A stretch of DNA of 64,000 nt from Candidatus Mediterraneibacter faecavium (GCA_019119995.1 DWVY01000056.1:18872-82871), one strand, 5' to 3'. Positions 25,953-36,577 are shown, numbered from the stretch's first letter. Notes: generated by a model from the sequence alone, not told the origin. Translations and numbers: made by a program.

Positions 25953-26977
25953 TGCTTTATTTTGAAAATGATTATTCCGAGGGCGCACATGAAGAGGTGT
26001 TAAAGCGCCTGATCGAGACCAATATGGAACAGCTTCCGGGATACGGGACAGACCGGTATACGTTATCTGCAAAGGAAAAGATCTGTGCCGCCTGCGGATG
26101 TCCGGACGCAGAGGTGTATTTTCTGACCGGAGGTACGCAGACAAACCAGATCGTGATCAGCGCCATGCTGGATTCCCATGAGGGAGTGATCGCGGCGGAG
26201 ACAGGGCATGTGGCTGCCCATGAGGCCGGAGCTGTCGAGTGTACCGGACATAAGGTTCTTACATTGCCCCAGACAGGCGGGAAAATATCTGCGTCAGATC
26301 TGGAAAGATATCTGAGTACCTTTTACGGGGATGAAAACCATGAACATATGGTATTTCCGGGAATGGTCTATATTTCCCATCCTACAGAGTACGGTACTTT
26401 GTATACAAAAGGAGAACTGGCTGAATTATCTGCAGTCTGCAATGAATACAGGATCCCCCTTTATCTGGACGGGGCGCGCCTCGGATATGCGCTTGCCGCG
26501 GCGGACACGGATGTGACGCTTGAGGATGTTGCGGAATACTGCGACGTGTTCTATATCGGCGGAACGAAAGTCGGAGCGCTCTGCGGGGAAGCCGTCGTCT
26601 TCCCGAAGGAGAATACGCCGCGGCATTTTGTCACAAAGATAAAGCAGCGAGGGGCGCTTCTCGCAAAAGGCAGGCTGACAGGCGTACAGTTTGACGCGCT
26701 CTTTACCGATGAGCTATATCTGAAGATCGGGAAAAACGCAATAGACACTGCAAATGAGTTGAAACAGGTGCTGAGAGAAAAAGGATACGAATTTTTTATT
26801 GATTCACCTACAAATCAGATCTTTGTGGTGCTGGAAGATACCCAGATGGAGAGACTAAAAGAAAATGTGGCGTTCAGCTACTGGGAAAAGAAAGATGCCG
26901 CCCATACGGTCGTGCGGTTTGCGACGAGCTGGGCGACGAAAATGGAAGATGTGAAAAAACTGGCTGCGCTCCTTTAG
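25949..26977 (+). CDS. Threonine aldolase family PLP enzyme
   Basis: The 342-residue protein belongs to the beta-eliminating lyase/threonine aldolase fold type I group. It starts FENDYSEGAHEEVLKRL, has the FLTGGTQTNQIVISAML cofactor-pocket motif, the YLDGARLGYALA aspartate that contacts PLP nitrogen, and a Schiff-base lysine in DVFYIGGTKVGALCGE. Low-specificity L-threonine aldolase (threonine to glycine and acetaldehyde) is the usual assignment, but members also act on other beta-hydroxy amino acids. It overlaps the flavin reductase gene by four bases (ATGATG over the TGA stop). The product of the coupled pair is unknown. Confidence 0.88.
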   Translation: MMLYFENDYSEGAHEEVLKRLIETNMEQLPGYGTDRYTLSAKEKICAACGCPDAEVYFLTGGTQTNQIVISAMLDSHEGVIAAETGHVAAHEAGAVECTGHKVLTLPQTGGKISASDLERYLSTFYGDENHEHMVFPGMVYISHPTEYGTLYTKGELAELSAVCNEYRIPLYLDGARLGYALAAADTDVTLEDVAEYCDVFYIGGTKVGALCGEAVVFPKENTPRHFVTKIKQRGALLAKGRLTGVQFDALFTDELYLKIGKNAIDTANELKQVLREKGYEFFIDSPTNQIFVVLEDTQMERLKENVAFSYWEKKDAAHTVVRFATSWATKMEDVKKLAALL

Positions 26978-26996
26978 CGGGAACGCAGCCTTTCTG

Positions 26997-28037
26997 TTAC
27001 TGCATATTATCTGTATCCTCCAGAGGGAAAGTGACACTCCAGTTTCCCTCTATAGAACCGGATGAAGTGGTGAATCCTCCATACAGATCATATCCGCCAA
27101 GTGTTTCGGCAGAAATTTCGGTAAAGATATAATCTTCATAGCTGCTTTCACCTGCGTCATCAAAAAATGAGACAGAACCATCGGCGCTGATCGTCTCGCC
27201 AGTCTCTTTGTTTATCAGGGCAATCATGCCGTGATTATCCGTCTTCAAAATATCTTTATAATAAACCTGGATATGGAGATATTTGTCAACATATCCGATA
27301 CCTGTCAGAGAAACTCCGTCGACAGGCGAACAGATAGTGCCGGACGGTTTGAGAACCGTCGGAAGATCCTGCTTGGCAGATCCTTCGTACTTCTCTATAA
27401 ATTCCGATCCGCTGATACCGCGCGGATCAACTCTCTGGGTTGTGCTGTTAAGTTGTATGTCAGACAGATTTATTTTATTGAGGATTCCCTCATATGTTTT
27501 CTTATTGCTCAAAATTTCCCGGAGAGAAAATGTCAGCTTATCTCCGGTAATATCCCGATCATCCCACTGCTCGACCGTGACCAGGAATTCGGCGGTATGG
27601 GTGTCAGGATCATAGCCGGATAAGATGCAGTGACTTGAGCAGTCAAATGGAGTATTGATCTGGTAACTGTCAAAAAGGTCAATTGTTTCATCAAATTTCG
27701 TTCCTTCCAGATCCTGTATTGAAATATAGATTTCAGCAATATTTTCATGTATATATGCCGCCGACACTTCCATCCGGATACCGTTGTCTTCGCATGATAA
27801 CTGCACCGGTTTGAAGAACTGCGCCGCAGCAGGGGAGACAGCGTACAACATATCATAAAATGCAGGCATTGAAGCAGCCATTATAGGAACAGCGAGACTG
27901 AATATGAGACAAAGGCAGGCTGCCGCGGCACACCATTTTTTCAGTCTGATTCTTTTTGGCACGGACTTTTTGTCCGCTGCCAGAATATATTCCGGATCTA
28001 TCAGATCCATTTTATTAAGCAGTTCATTTCCTCTCAT
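26997..28037 (-). CDS. DUF4179 membrane protein, putative anti-sigma factor
   Basis: The 346-residue protein has a cytosolic N-terminus of about 33 residues (ELLNKMDLIDPEYILAADKK), one membrane helix (WCAAAACLCLIFSLAVPIMA) and a large extracellular beta-rich domain typical of DUF4179. Its start overlaps the stop of the ECF sigma gene by four bases, the usual sigma/anti-sigma arrangement. The short cytosolic N-terminus most likely holds the sigma factor at the membrane until an envelope signal is sensed by the outer domain. The signal is not evident. Confidence 0.82.
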   Translation of the reverse strand: MRGNELLNKMDLIDPEYILAADKKSVPKRIRLKKWCAAAACLCLIFSLAVPIMAASMPAFYDMLYAVSPAAAQFFKPVQLSCEDNGIRMEVSAAYIHENIAEIYISIQDLEGTKFDETIDLFDSYQINTPFDCSSHCILSGYDPDTHTAEFLVTVEQWDDRDITGDKLTFSLREILSNKKTYEGILNKINLSDIQLNSTTQRVDPRGISGSEFIEKYEGSAKQDLPTVLKPSGTICSPVDGVSLTGIGYVDKYLHIQVYYKDILKTDNHGMIALINKETGETISADGSVSFFDDAGESSYEDYIFTEISAETLGGYDLYGGFTTSSGSIEGNWSVTFPLEDTDNMQ

Positions 28038-28594
28038 AGAATGTAACCCTCCTTTTCAAGATAGTTACGAAGCCGGCTGCGGCTTCGATAAAGCATGGTT
28101 TTTACTTTGCTCTCAGACAGCGAAAAACGTCCGGCAATGTCTGAGATGGAATCCAGATACCAGTATCGGCGTATAAAAACATTTCTTTTTTCTTCGCTGA
28201 GTGTGCTGAGGAATCCGTTGATTGCCTGTCCGAAAGCGATATCATCTATCCGGCATTCCATGTCATCTGGAGCAGGAATACATTGCTCCATCTCTGCGCT
28301 GAGCTCAGATATAAATGCGCGGCGCTTCAGACGGCTGCGCTTCCGGCAGAAGTCCAGAGAAATGTGGCGGGTAATCCGGGCAAGGTAAGCATACAGATAA
28401 TTCCGCGGCTCATGAGGCGGGATTGAATTCCACGCTTCCAGATAGGTGTCATTTTCACATTCTTCTGCTGTCAGGCGGTCTTTTACTATGCCATAAGCCA
28501 GAGCACGTAAATGGTCTCCATATTTTCTGGAAGTATGTTTAACGGCCGCTTCATCCCGGCGCAAATACAGATCGACGATTTTATTGTCATCCAA
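28034..28594 (-). CDS. ECF-type RNA polymerase sigma factor
   Basis: The 186-residue product has region 2 (residues about 10-85, including LRALAYGIVKDRLTAEECENDTYLEAWNSIP) and region 4 (RRYWYLDSISDIAGRFSLSESKVKTMLYRSRSRLRNYL), with the helix-turn-helix that reads the -35 element. Regions 1 and 3 are missing, as in group 4 (ECF) sigma factors. It is cotranscribed with its DUF4179 partner. A possible self-recognised promoter lies at 28642-28666. ECF/DUF4179 pairs are frequent in Clostridia and usually answer cell-envelope stress. Confidence 0.9.
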   Translation of the reverse strand: MDDNKIVDLYLRRDEAAVKHTSRKYGDHLRALAYGIVKDRLTAEECENDTYLEAWNSIPPHEPRNYLYAYLARITRHISLDFCRKRSRLKRRAFISELSAEMEQCIPAPDDMECRIDDIAFGQAINGFLSTLSEEKRNVFIRRYWYLDSISDIAGRFSLSESKVKTMLYRSRSRLRNYLEKEGYIL

Positions 28595-28641
28595 GGTCTT
28601 CCCTCCCCTTTCTTGTGTTAATAGGCCTTTACTATAATAAG

Positions 28642-28666
28642 CGATTATCAGAGCTTGAAGGTTACA
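28642..28666 (-). promoter_or_regulatory. Possible ECF-dependent autoregulated promoter
   Basis: On the minus strand TGTAACC (28666-28660) is followed after 16 bases by CG (28643-28642), then CTTATTATAG. The AAC(C)-16-CG layout resembles ECF promoters, which typically have an AAC motif at -35 and CG(T) at -10. It is about 50 bases ahead of the sigma gene. Confidence 0.4.
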
Positions 28667-28803
28667 TTTTTAGAAGATTATAACAACTTTTTACTTTATG
28701 TGTCCTTAATGACTAGCTATCATAAAATTAACAATAAGATGATAAGCCTCATAATAATTCATTGCTAAGGCATTAAAATATAATTAAATTCATTACTAAT
28801 ATA

Positions 28804-28832
28804 TTGAATGAGCAATTAAATTGCATTATACT
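28804..28832 (+). promoter_or_regulatory. Toxin-antitoxin promoter with palindromic operator
   Basis: TTGAAT (28804-28809) and TATACT (28827-28832) are 17 bases apart. The palindrome GCAATT-A-AATTGC (28812-28824) lies inside the spacer, where bound antitoxin would block RNA polymerase. Confidence 0.6.
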
Positions 28833-28880
28833 TTTGAGTAAGAACTAAAAAATGATTTATTTAGAGATGGAGGAATTGAT

Positions 28881-29180
28881 ATGTCCAGTACAATACAGGT
28901 AAGAGTGGATGACGAGTTAAAAGCAAAGTCGGACAGTTTGTTTAAAGATTTGGGAACAGACACAACAACGGCAATTCGCATTTTTCTCACGCAGGCAGTA
29001 GCGTATAATGGATTTCCATTTGAGATAAGGAGAAATTCAACTGTAAATAGTCCTTATACTTCTATGTCGGAGGACAGTATATTGGAAAAACTTGATGAGG
29101 CAAGGAGACATGCTGATCAGGGGCAGTGCAGACGAGCAGACAATGTTGTAGCGGATATGAGGACAAAATATGGATTATGA
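28881..29180 (+). CDS. RelB/DinJ-family antitoxin
   Basis: A 99-residue protein that begins with the ribbon-helix-helix pattern of RelB/DinJ antitoxins: TIQVRVDDELKAKSDSLFKDLGTDTTTAIRIFLTQAV (shown by its VRVDDELK and TTAIRIFL parts). The C-terminal half (EDSILEKLDEARRHADQGQ) is the flexible toxin-wrapping segment. It binds its own promoter and neutralises the toxin encoded next. The ATG has a GGAGG site. The gene overlaps the toxin gene by 11 bases and, with the flanking DNA, is clearly richer in A+T than the neighbours, suggesting horizontal arrival. Confidence 0.9.
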   Translation: MSSTIQVRVDDELKAKSDSLFKDLGTDTTTAIRIFLTQAVAYNGFPFEIRRNSTVNSPYTSMSEDSILEKLDEARRHADQGQCRRADNVVADMRTKYGL

Positions 29181-29484
29181 AGTAATTTTGACGACGGATG
29201 CTGAAAACGACTTGAATGAGTTTTTAGAATATTTGTTGTTTGAAAAGCAAAGCGAGCAGGCAGCAAAGAACCTGCTGGATGATTTTGAACAGACAATGCA
29301 AACTCTCCAAATGGTTGCAGGAAGTTTGAAAGATTGTGAAAATCCAAGATTACGCGAAAGAGGATATAAAAGAATCGATTTTATTTCACACAGATATTTT
29401 ATGCTTTATCGTATTGAAGGCAATAAGGCAATAATTGACAGTATTTTTCATGAACTGCAGGATTATGAGAATAGAATAAACTGA
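29170..29484 (+). CDS. RelE/ParE-superfamily toxin
   Basis: The 104-residue protein has the ParE/RelE fold pattern: an opening strand-helix YEVILTTDAENDLNEFLEYLL, a long helix pair, then RERGYKRIDFISHRYFMLYRIEGNKAIIDSIFHELQDYENRI. The RYFMLYRIEGNKAIID strand series and a terminal acidic helix match plasmid-stabilisation ParE toxins. It would poison gyrase (ParE-like) or cleave mRNA at the ribosome (RelE-like); the sequence does not decide which. The gene overlaps the antitoxin gene. Confidence 0.88.
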   Translation: MDYEVILTTDAENDLNEFLEYLLFEKQSEQAAKNLLDDFEQTMQTLQMVAGSLKDCENPRLRERGYKRIDFISHRYFMLYRIEGNKAIIDSIFHELQDYENRIN

Positions 29485-29573
29485 TATTTCCTGTATATTT
29501 ATACCTCGCATCGGAGACAATAATTCCGATATGTAAATGAATCATGGAAACTCTTTTGTCCTGCGGATCCTGA

Positions 29574-30908
<1,335 letters not shown>

Positions 30909-30932
30909 AAGTATTCGAGACAGCGTAAATGG

Positions 30933-30992
30933 AAAGGCAGCGGACTGAAGCCGGGGGATGCTCCCAAGGGATCAGTACGCTGCCTTTTCCGC
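30933..30992. terminator. Terminator after enolase
   Basis: AAAGGCAGCG (30933-30942) pairs with CGCTGCCTTT (30978-30987). It is T-rich afterwards and A-rich before, so it probably serves both enolase and the convergent minus-strand gene. Confidence 0.75.
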
Positions 30993-31035
30993 TTTCTTTT
31001 TGATCTCTGCTTTCTTCTTATTCCTGCAAGACCGG

Positions 31036-32751
31036 TTACAGGGAATCCCGGAGTTTTACCATACATTTCTTCCCATGACACGCGATCCCGTATTCCAGGA
31101 TCGTTTCCATTCCGTCATCGCGGAGCATAGTTGTATAATCCTGCCCCCGGATCTGACTGAGGGCTTCATCACATTTCCGGTCAAGGTCTCCGCTCTCAGA
31201 GTATTTCACTTCTATAACGATCCCGACTTTCCTCTCATCAATCTCCACCAGGATATCGCTGTACCCTGTTCCGGATTCCCGGTTGGATATGACATACCAG
31301 GAATCTTTAAAGCCGAGCAGCCCAAGGAGAAGACCGTGATAAAAGTTTTCTTTCTGTTCTTTCCGCGCGGCCGAATCGCGTACGCTGATCGTTTTTCGCA
31401 GATATTCATTGAACCGGTTCTCCGCCTCTGCGGCGTCGCCTTCCTGAAATGCCAGACAGAATGCGCCAAGTGCGGTTCCGTCTTTGCGGGCGGTATCAAG
31501 AAACCATGTGCTGATCTGCTCGGTAAAGATATCCTGTATCTCGCGGTTTGGAATGGCGAGGGTCAGTTCTTTCCCTTCCGGTCTGCCCCGCTGCGTCAGG
31601 TATCCTGTGGTAAAGAGAACACTCCACATATTATCAGTGGAAGAATACAGATCCTTGTATGTCAGTTCCTGATTTATCGCCTTCGTCACTGTACTGCCGG
31701 ATATCAGGTCTTCAATTTCTTTTTTTGTCATACCCCGCGCCTGTTCCAGAAAATGCCGGATCACATCGTTGCTGCTTGTATTTTTCCAGTAGTCCTCGGG
31801 AAGCGCATGGTCATCCGCCCGCAGTTTATCACAGTAGCAGATCACATCCCAGGGGCAGTAGACGTCGATGTCCCCGAAATGATATCCGTCATACCATTCC
31901 CGGATCGTTTCATAATGGCGGGACAGCCCGTAATAATCCAGAAGTTCCCGGACTTCGCTGTCAGTAAACCCGAAATATTCGTCAAAACGGACGTCAGTGA
32001 CGGAGAGGACTTTGATATTATTAAGACCTGTGAAGATGCTTTCCTTTGCCACGCGCAGACAGCCGGTCATGACCGCAAAATAGAGGCTGCTGTTTGTCTT
32101 GAGAACCCGGCTGAACATACTGCGGATCAGTGATACCATCTGATCGTAATAACCGTTTTCATTAGCCTTTGCCAGAGGCACATCGTATTCATCGATCAGA
32201 ACGATCACCTTTTTGCCGTAATGCTTATGGAGGAGAGCAGAGAGGGTCAGGAGGCTGCCGGAGAGCACTTCCTCTGACATCAGGAACTCTCCCTGATCAT
32301 CCGTATGGATCAGGCCGTTGTATCTCCTTTTTTCCGTATCGGAAAGCGCCTCGCTCTGCGCCAGAAATTCAAAGCGGAGCGCCTCGTTTCCTATGATCGA
32401 ACACATTCTGGATCTGGCAGAGATAAAATCATCTGCCTCCACATCTTTCAGCGAAACAGAGACAACCGGAAACTGCCCCTGATATTCCCGACACAATTCT
32501 GTTTCCTCTGCGATGTCAAGACCCTCAAACAGTCCGGCATCACTTCCCAGTTCAAAGAAACTTTTCAGCATACTCATATTCAGAGATTTTCCGAAACGTC
32601 TCGGGCGGGTAAAAAGATTTACTTCTCCCCAGTTATTCAGAAGTTCACGGAGCAGACCAGTCTTATCGATATAGTAAAAATCATCTCTTCGTATCTTTTC
32701 AAAATTTTCAATCCCGATTGGAAGTTTTTTCTTATCTGTATTCTCAGTCAT
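31036..32751 (-). CDS. AAA-ATPase-like protein with C-terminal PD-(D/E)XK nuclease-fold domain
   Basis: The 571-residue protein starts LPIGIENFEKIRRDDFYYIDKTGLLRELLN and has a Walker A-like TRPRRFGKSLNMSML and Walker B-like KVIVLIDEYDVPL, matching the AAA-ATPase-like/DUF1703 family. Its C-terminus GYSDILVEIDERKVGIVIEVKYSESGD carries the D...ExK catalytic pattern of PD-(D/E)XK nucleases. These genes are abundant, often multi-copy, in gut Firmicutes and Bacteroidetes; the role is unsettled, with defence or mobile-element links proposed. A short remnant of a relative is present at 49410. It is transcribed alone. Confidence 0.88.
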   Translation of the reverse strand: MTENTDKKKLPIGIENFEKIRRDDFYYIDKTGLLRELLNNWGEVNLFTRPRRFGKSLNMSMLKSFFELGSDAGLFEGLDIAEETELCREYQGQFPVVSVSLKDVEADDFISARSRMCSIIGNEALRFEFLAQSEALSDTEKRRYNGLIHTDDQGEFLMSEEVLSGSLLTLSALLHKHYGKKVIVLIDEYDVPLAKANENGYYDQMVSLIRSMFSRVLKTNSSLYFAVMTGCLRVAKESIFTGLNNIKVLSVTDVRFDEYFGFTDSEVRELLDYYGLSRHYETIREWYDGYHFGDIDVYCPWDVICYCDKLRADDHALPEDYWKNTSSNDVIRHFLEQARGMTKKEIEDLISGSTVTKAINQELTYKDLYSSTDNMWSVLFTTGYLTQRGRPEGKELTLAIPNREIQDIFTEQISTWFLDTARKDGTALGAFCLAFQEGDAAEAENRFNEYLRKTISVRDSAARKEQKENFYHGLLLGLLGFKDSWYVISNRESGTGYSDILVEIDERKVGIVIEVKYSESGDLDRKCDEALSQIRGQDYTTMLRDDGMETILEYGIACHGKKCMVKLRDSL

Positions 32752-32884
32752 ATCGTTGACACACTCCTCTCAGAAACTTTGCTGTTATAGATTAGTTTAA
32801 CGTACTTGGCTTGAAATAACAAGCAGCGCTGCCGGGATGATAAAAATTTTAAATTTATCGCTATATTATAGTCAAAATTTATAC

Positions 32885-32913
32885 TTGTCACGGCATCTGT
32901 TTGGGCGTATAAT
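32885..32913 (+). promoter_or_regulatory. Near-consensus promoter of the second MATE gene
   Basis: TTGTCA (32885-32890), a 17-base spacer and TATAAT (32908-32913), 46 bases before the start codon. Confidence 0.75.
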
Positions 32914-32958
32914 TACCCACGGTTTACAAAGGAAAAAAGAAAGGCAGATGAAACAGAT

Positions 32959-34323
32959 ATGGACAATAAGATACATGACATGACCACAGGCAGCCCGGTG
33001 AAACTGATCATACGTTTTATGATCCCGATGTTTCTGGGCAATGTCTTTCAGCAGTTTTACAATATAGCGGACTCCATTGTAGCAGGCCAGTTTATAGGCG
33101 TGACGGCATTGGCGGCGATCGGCAGCACGGGATCGCTGATGTTCTTCGTGACCGGATGGCTCAACGGGCTGAGCAGCGGTTTCGCGATCCTTGTATCCCA
33201 GTGGTTCGGGGCAAAGCAGTACGACAGGATGCGCCACTATGTGGCAATGTCGATTTATCTTGCCGCCGCATTTGCGATCGTGATGACAGTCGGCCTGCTG
33301 ATCGCGAACGAGCCGATCCTGAGGCTTATGAACTACTCGGATGATATCATGCCGGATGTGAAGCTGTATATGGGGATCATATATGCCGGACTTATCGTTA
33401 CCGCGGCATATAACTCGCTGGCAGCTTTCTTAAGAGCGCTCGGTGATTCGAAGTCGCCGCTGTATTTCCTGATCATTTCTGCGGCGATCAACGTGGTGCT
33501 GGATATCGCGTTTATCGTTGTGTTCGGGATGGGCGTGGAAGGCTGCGCATATGCGACTGTGATCGCACAGGGCATCTCGGCGCTGCTGTGCTTTATCTAC
33601 ATACTGAAGAAGTTCCCGATCCTGCATCTGAAGAGGGAGGACTTCAAGATCAGCTTCCACAGTTTCGGAAGGCTTCTGGCGCTGGGCATCCCGATGGGAC
33701 TGCAGTTCTCCATCACGGCGATCGGCACGATCATCGTGCAGGGCGCGGTGAATATATACGGGGAGATCTATATGGCGGGGTTCTCGGCGGCAGGCAAGCT
33801 GCAGAACCTGATCGCCACGGTATTTACAGCGTTTGGAGCGACGATCGCAACCTATGTGGGGCAGAACCGTGGCGCGGGCAAGATGGACCGTGTAAAACAG
33901 GGCGTGCGCTGCACCCAGATCATGATCCTCATATGGAGCGTCGTCCTGATGGCAGTGATGTATTTCGGAGGCAAATATATGACATGGCTGTTCATCAGTC
34001 CGTCGGAGACAGAAGTGGTAAATGCTTCCGTGACATATTTCCACACGGTATTCTGGTGCTATCCGTTCCTCGGCAGCATCTTCCTTTACAGAAATACGCT
34101 GCAGGGAATGGGATACGGCCTTGTTCCCATGCTGGGAGGCATCTTCGAGCTTGTGGCAAGAAGCGCCATAGTCATGCTCGTGGCAGGGCATACAAGCTTC
34201 GCGGGAGTATGTCTCTCGGATCCGGCGGCGTGGATCGCGGCGCTGATCCCGCTTGTGCCTTACTATTTCTATAAGATGCATAAGTTCCGCACCAGTCCGG
34301 TTACGGCGGACAGCAGGAACTGA
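32959..34323 (+). CDS. MATE family efflux transporter
   Basis: The 454-residue membrane protein has twelve predicted helices with the DinF/NorM-type opening MTTGSPVKLIIRFMIPMFLGNVFQQFYNIADSIVAGQFIG (key parts PMFLGNVFQQFYN and DSIVAGQ) and the mirrored GLQFSITAIGTIIVQGAVN in the second half. It exports drugs or metabolites against Na+ or H+. It differs clearly from the MATE protein at 2335 and is not a recent duplicate. It is followed 33 bases later by an esterase gene, perhaps on one transcript. Confidence 0.92.
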   Translation: MDNKIHDMTTGSPVKLIIRFMIPMFLGNVFQQFYNIADSIVAGQFIGVTALAAIGSTGSLMFFVTGWLNGLSSGFAILVSQWFGAKQYDRMRHYVAMSIYLAAAFAIVMTVGLLIANEPILRLMNYSDDIMPDVKLYMGIIYAGLIVTAAYNSLAAFLRALGDSKSPLYFLIISAAINVVLDIAFIVVFGMGVEGCAYATVIAQGISALLCFIYILKKFPILHLKREDFKISFHSFGRLLALGIPMGLQFSITAIGTIIVQGAVNIYGEIYMAGFSAAGKLQNLIATVFTAFGATIATYVGQNRGAGKMDRVKQGVRCTQIMILIWSVVLMAVMYFGGKYMTWLFISPSETEVVNASVTYFHTVFWCYPFLGSIFLYRNTLQGMGYGLVPMLGGIFELVARSAIVMLVAGHTSFAGVCLSDPAAWIAALIPLVPYYFYKMHKFRTSPVTADSRN

Positions 34324-34356
34324 GTATAAAAAAGTAGAAGGGAGAGATATTACATT

Positions 34357-35226
34357 ATGTCTTTACAATCATTAAGTTTCCGCATCGGAGCGTCTCTTTC
34401 CGATGCAAAAAGAGACCGCGGGCTTGATACAGCCCCGGCTGATATCTTCCGGATCAGCGATATCCCCTACGGTCCGGATGTGAAGTGGAATACGCTTGAC
34501 GTATACAGACCGAAGAATTTAAAAGGGAAACTGCCGATCATTGTAAATGTTCACGGCGGCGGATATGTATACGGCAGCACGAAGCAGTATCAGTTCTACT
34601 GTATGGATCTGGCGCGGAGAGGGTTTGCGGTGGTAAGCTTTAATTATCATCTGGCGCCGGAGTTTAAATTCCCCACTCCGATCCTTGACCTGAATCTTGT
34701 GATGGAGTGGATCTGTAAAAAGGCGGATATCTACGGTTTTGATACGGACAGAGCGGCGATGGTCGGAGATTCCGCCGGGGCGCAGCTTGCCAGCCAGTAT
34801 GCGGTCATCTGCACGAATCCGGAATATGCCGAAGTGATGGAAGTGACCCCGCCGGATATTAACTTAAGAGCGGTGGGACTTAACTGTGGGATGTATGATG
34901 TGAGAAAGAGGGCATCCGAGATATCAGAGAATAAGCTGATGATCGATTATTACACGGAGCATCCGTCTGTGTACGGGAAGAAGCTGGATGTGCTCGACTA
35001 TGTGACAGAGAAGTTCCCGTCGGCTTATCTGCTCTCTGCGAAAGGGGATTTCCTCATGGATCAGTGCGAGCCGATGGCAAAGCTTCTTATGGAAAGAGGC
35101 GTTCCGTGCGAGTATAAGATCTACGGAGATGAGAAGACAGGGCACGTATTCCATGTGGATATGCGTTCGGATCTGGCCCGAAAGGCAAACGATGACGAGA
35201 TTGCATTTATAAAAAAATACATGTAA
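34357..35226 (+). CDS. Alpha/beta-hydrolase of the hormone-sensitive-lipase type
   Basis: The 289-residue protein has the HGGGYVYG oxyanion motif, the nucleophile motif GDSAGAQLASQ, a late SAKGDFLMDQ aspartate and a C-terminal histidine in KTGHVFHVD, which together give the catalytic triad of family IV esterases. The substrate is probably a short acyl ester. No signal peptide is present, so it acts in the cytosol. It ends four bases before the convergent AraC-type gene. Confidence 0.88.
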   Translation: MSLQSLSFRIGASLSDAKRDRGLDTAPADIFRISDIPYGPDVKWNTLDVYRPKNLKGKLPIIVNVHGGGYVYGSTKQYQFYCMDLARRGFAVVSFNYHLAPEFKFPTPILDLNLVMEWICKKADIYGFDTDRAAMVGDSAGAQLASQYAVICTNPEYAEVMEVTPPDINLRAVGLNCGMYDVRKRASEISENKLMIDYYTEHPSVYGKKLDVLDYVTEKFPSAYLLSAKGDFLMDQCEPMAKLLMERGVPCEYKIYGDEKTGHVFHVDMRSDLARKANDDEIAFIKKYM

Positions 35227-35230
35227 AAGT

Positions 35231-36427
35231 TCAGATGCAGTCCGGATCCTTCCGGTACTTGAGTGGCGTCACACCGTACTGTTTCTTAAATGCGGTCTGA
35301 AAATGACTCTGACTGGAAAAGCACAGATAGCTGCTTATGACACTGACGGATTTGTCAGTGTACTTAAGCAGCTGTTTTGCTTCTTCCATCTTACAGCGCG
35401 TGATAAATGCGTTCACCGAAAATCCCAGTTCTTTCTTAAAATAAGTAGAAAAGTAGCTCCGGCTGAATCCGACGTGTTCCGCCACGTCTTCTACCGTGAT
35501 ATGCTCGCATACATTCTGCTGGATAAAGCGGATGGCGTTCTGGATCATCCCGTCTGACGAGACCGGCATCTGCGCCTCTTTGACACGCTCGGCAAAGGTA
35601 TATGCCACCCGCCCCATCAGCTCGTAGAGAGCATCCGGGTCAGAAAGCGACTCTGCCGTCTGAATGAAAGAGTCGGAGAGCTGGTATGCGGCATCCGTGT
35701 CCAGCCCGCCGTCGATCGCCGCGCGCGTGGCTACGGTAGTGCTCACGATGATCGTGTTCTTCAGCTGACGGAGCGCTGTGGGACCGATGATACCTACATT
35801 CGCAAAGGATTCGTTGAATTCGAGCTGCGCCAGAGCTTCCGGCCTGCCGGTGCGGATGATCTCGTGGATCACGGACTCGATCTCATGGGAATGGTTATGT
35901 ATGGAATCAGCCCTTTTCTCGTACAATGTGTCAGCCGTGCGGGCGGCATGGAATGTCTGCTGTGGCAGGAGCTCCCGGACGGGAAGTATTTCACCGTTCA
36001 GGCAGTAATTGATAAATGCCAGTTTGATCAGAAAGCTGCTCAGAGAGAACTGCGGTACTCTCTGGAAGAAATCGGAGAATTCCCGGCGCGATTCCTGCGG
36101 CACGACATAATCGATGTACATCTGATGAAGCTCGGAGTCAGAGTAAGGAGTAAGGGAAACCGGGCCGAATATAAGCCGTATGTCCGGATCGGCGTCTGCG
36201 GACACACATCCGAAGTAACTTCCGTACTCCGTGGACAGATAAGAGATGTGCCCGGTATGCCCGGAACGGTCTGTCAGGCGCGGGAGATATTTTGCGGGCG
36301 GAAATGTAAGTGCGGACTGTTCCGGTTCCGTATGCGTGAACCTCTGTTCCGGGAAACGGTACAGGTATGAGGGAATATTGGAATCCAGATACAGCATTTT
36401 GAGAAAATCATTTAATGAATGGGACAT
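35231..36427 (-). CDS. AraC family transcriptional regulator of the glycoside locus
   Basis: The 398-residue protein ends in a double helix-turn-helix AraC domain (NVCEHITVEDVAEHVGFSRSYFSTYFKKELGFSVNAFI..., then LLKYTDKSVSVISSYLCFSSQSHFQTAFKKQYGVTPLKYRK). The N-terminal 280 residues form an effector-sensing region without a recognisable cupin signature. The start at 36427 is backed by AAGGTGG just upstream; the frame extends to 36610 only by chance. It is divergent from the GH3 gene across a 231-base AT-rich gap and most likely activates that locus in response to a plant sugar. Confidence 0.9.
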   Translation of the reverse strand: MSHSLNDFLKMLYLDSNIPSYLYRFPEQRFTHTEPEQSALTFPPAKYLPRLTDRSGHTGHISYLSTEYGSYFGCVSADADPDIRLIFGPVSLTPYSDSELHQMYIDYVVPQESRREFSDFFQRVPQFSLSSFLIKLAFINYCLNGEILPVRELLPQQTFHAARTADTLYEKRADSIHNHSHEIESVIHEIIRTGRPEALAQLEFNESFANVGIIGPTALRQLKNTIIVSTTVATRAAIDGGLDTDAAYQLSDSFIQTAESLSDPDALYELMGRVAYTFAERVKEAQMPVSSDGMIQNAIRFIQQNVCEHITVEDVAEHVGFSRSYFSTYFKKELGFSVNAFITRCKMEEAKQLLKYTDKSVSVISSYLCFSSQSHFQTAFKKQYGVTPLKYRKDPDCI

Positions 36428-36548
36428 AATTACCACCTTTCGTAAGGATGTAAATATCAGATGCGGGATGACTGCCGCTCCCGCAGGCGGTGAGCAACAA
36501 CTCAGTAACTGCTGCCTGTTAAAAACAGTGTAGATAAAATACACCCTT

Positions 36549-36577
36549 CTGTCAAGAAAATATAAAACAAATATATA
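36549..36577 (+). promoter_or_regulatory. Possible activator-dependent promoter of the glycoside locus
   Basis: CTGTCA (36549-36554) and TATATA (36572-36577) are 17 bases apart. The weak -35 and A-rich surroundings suit a promoter that needs the divergent AraC protein. Confidence 0.35.
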
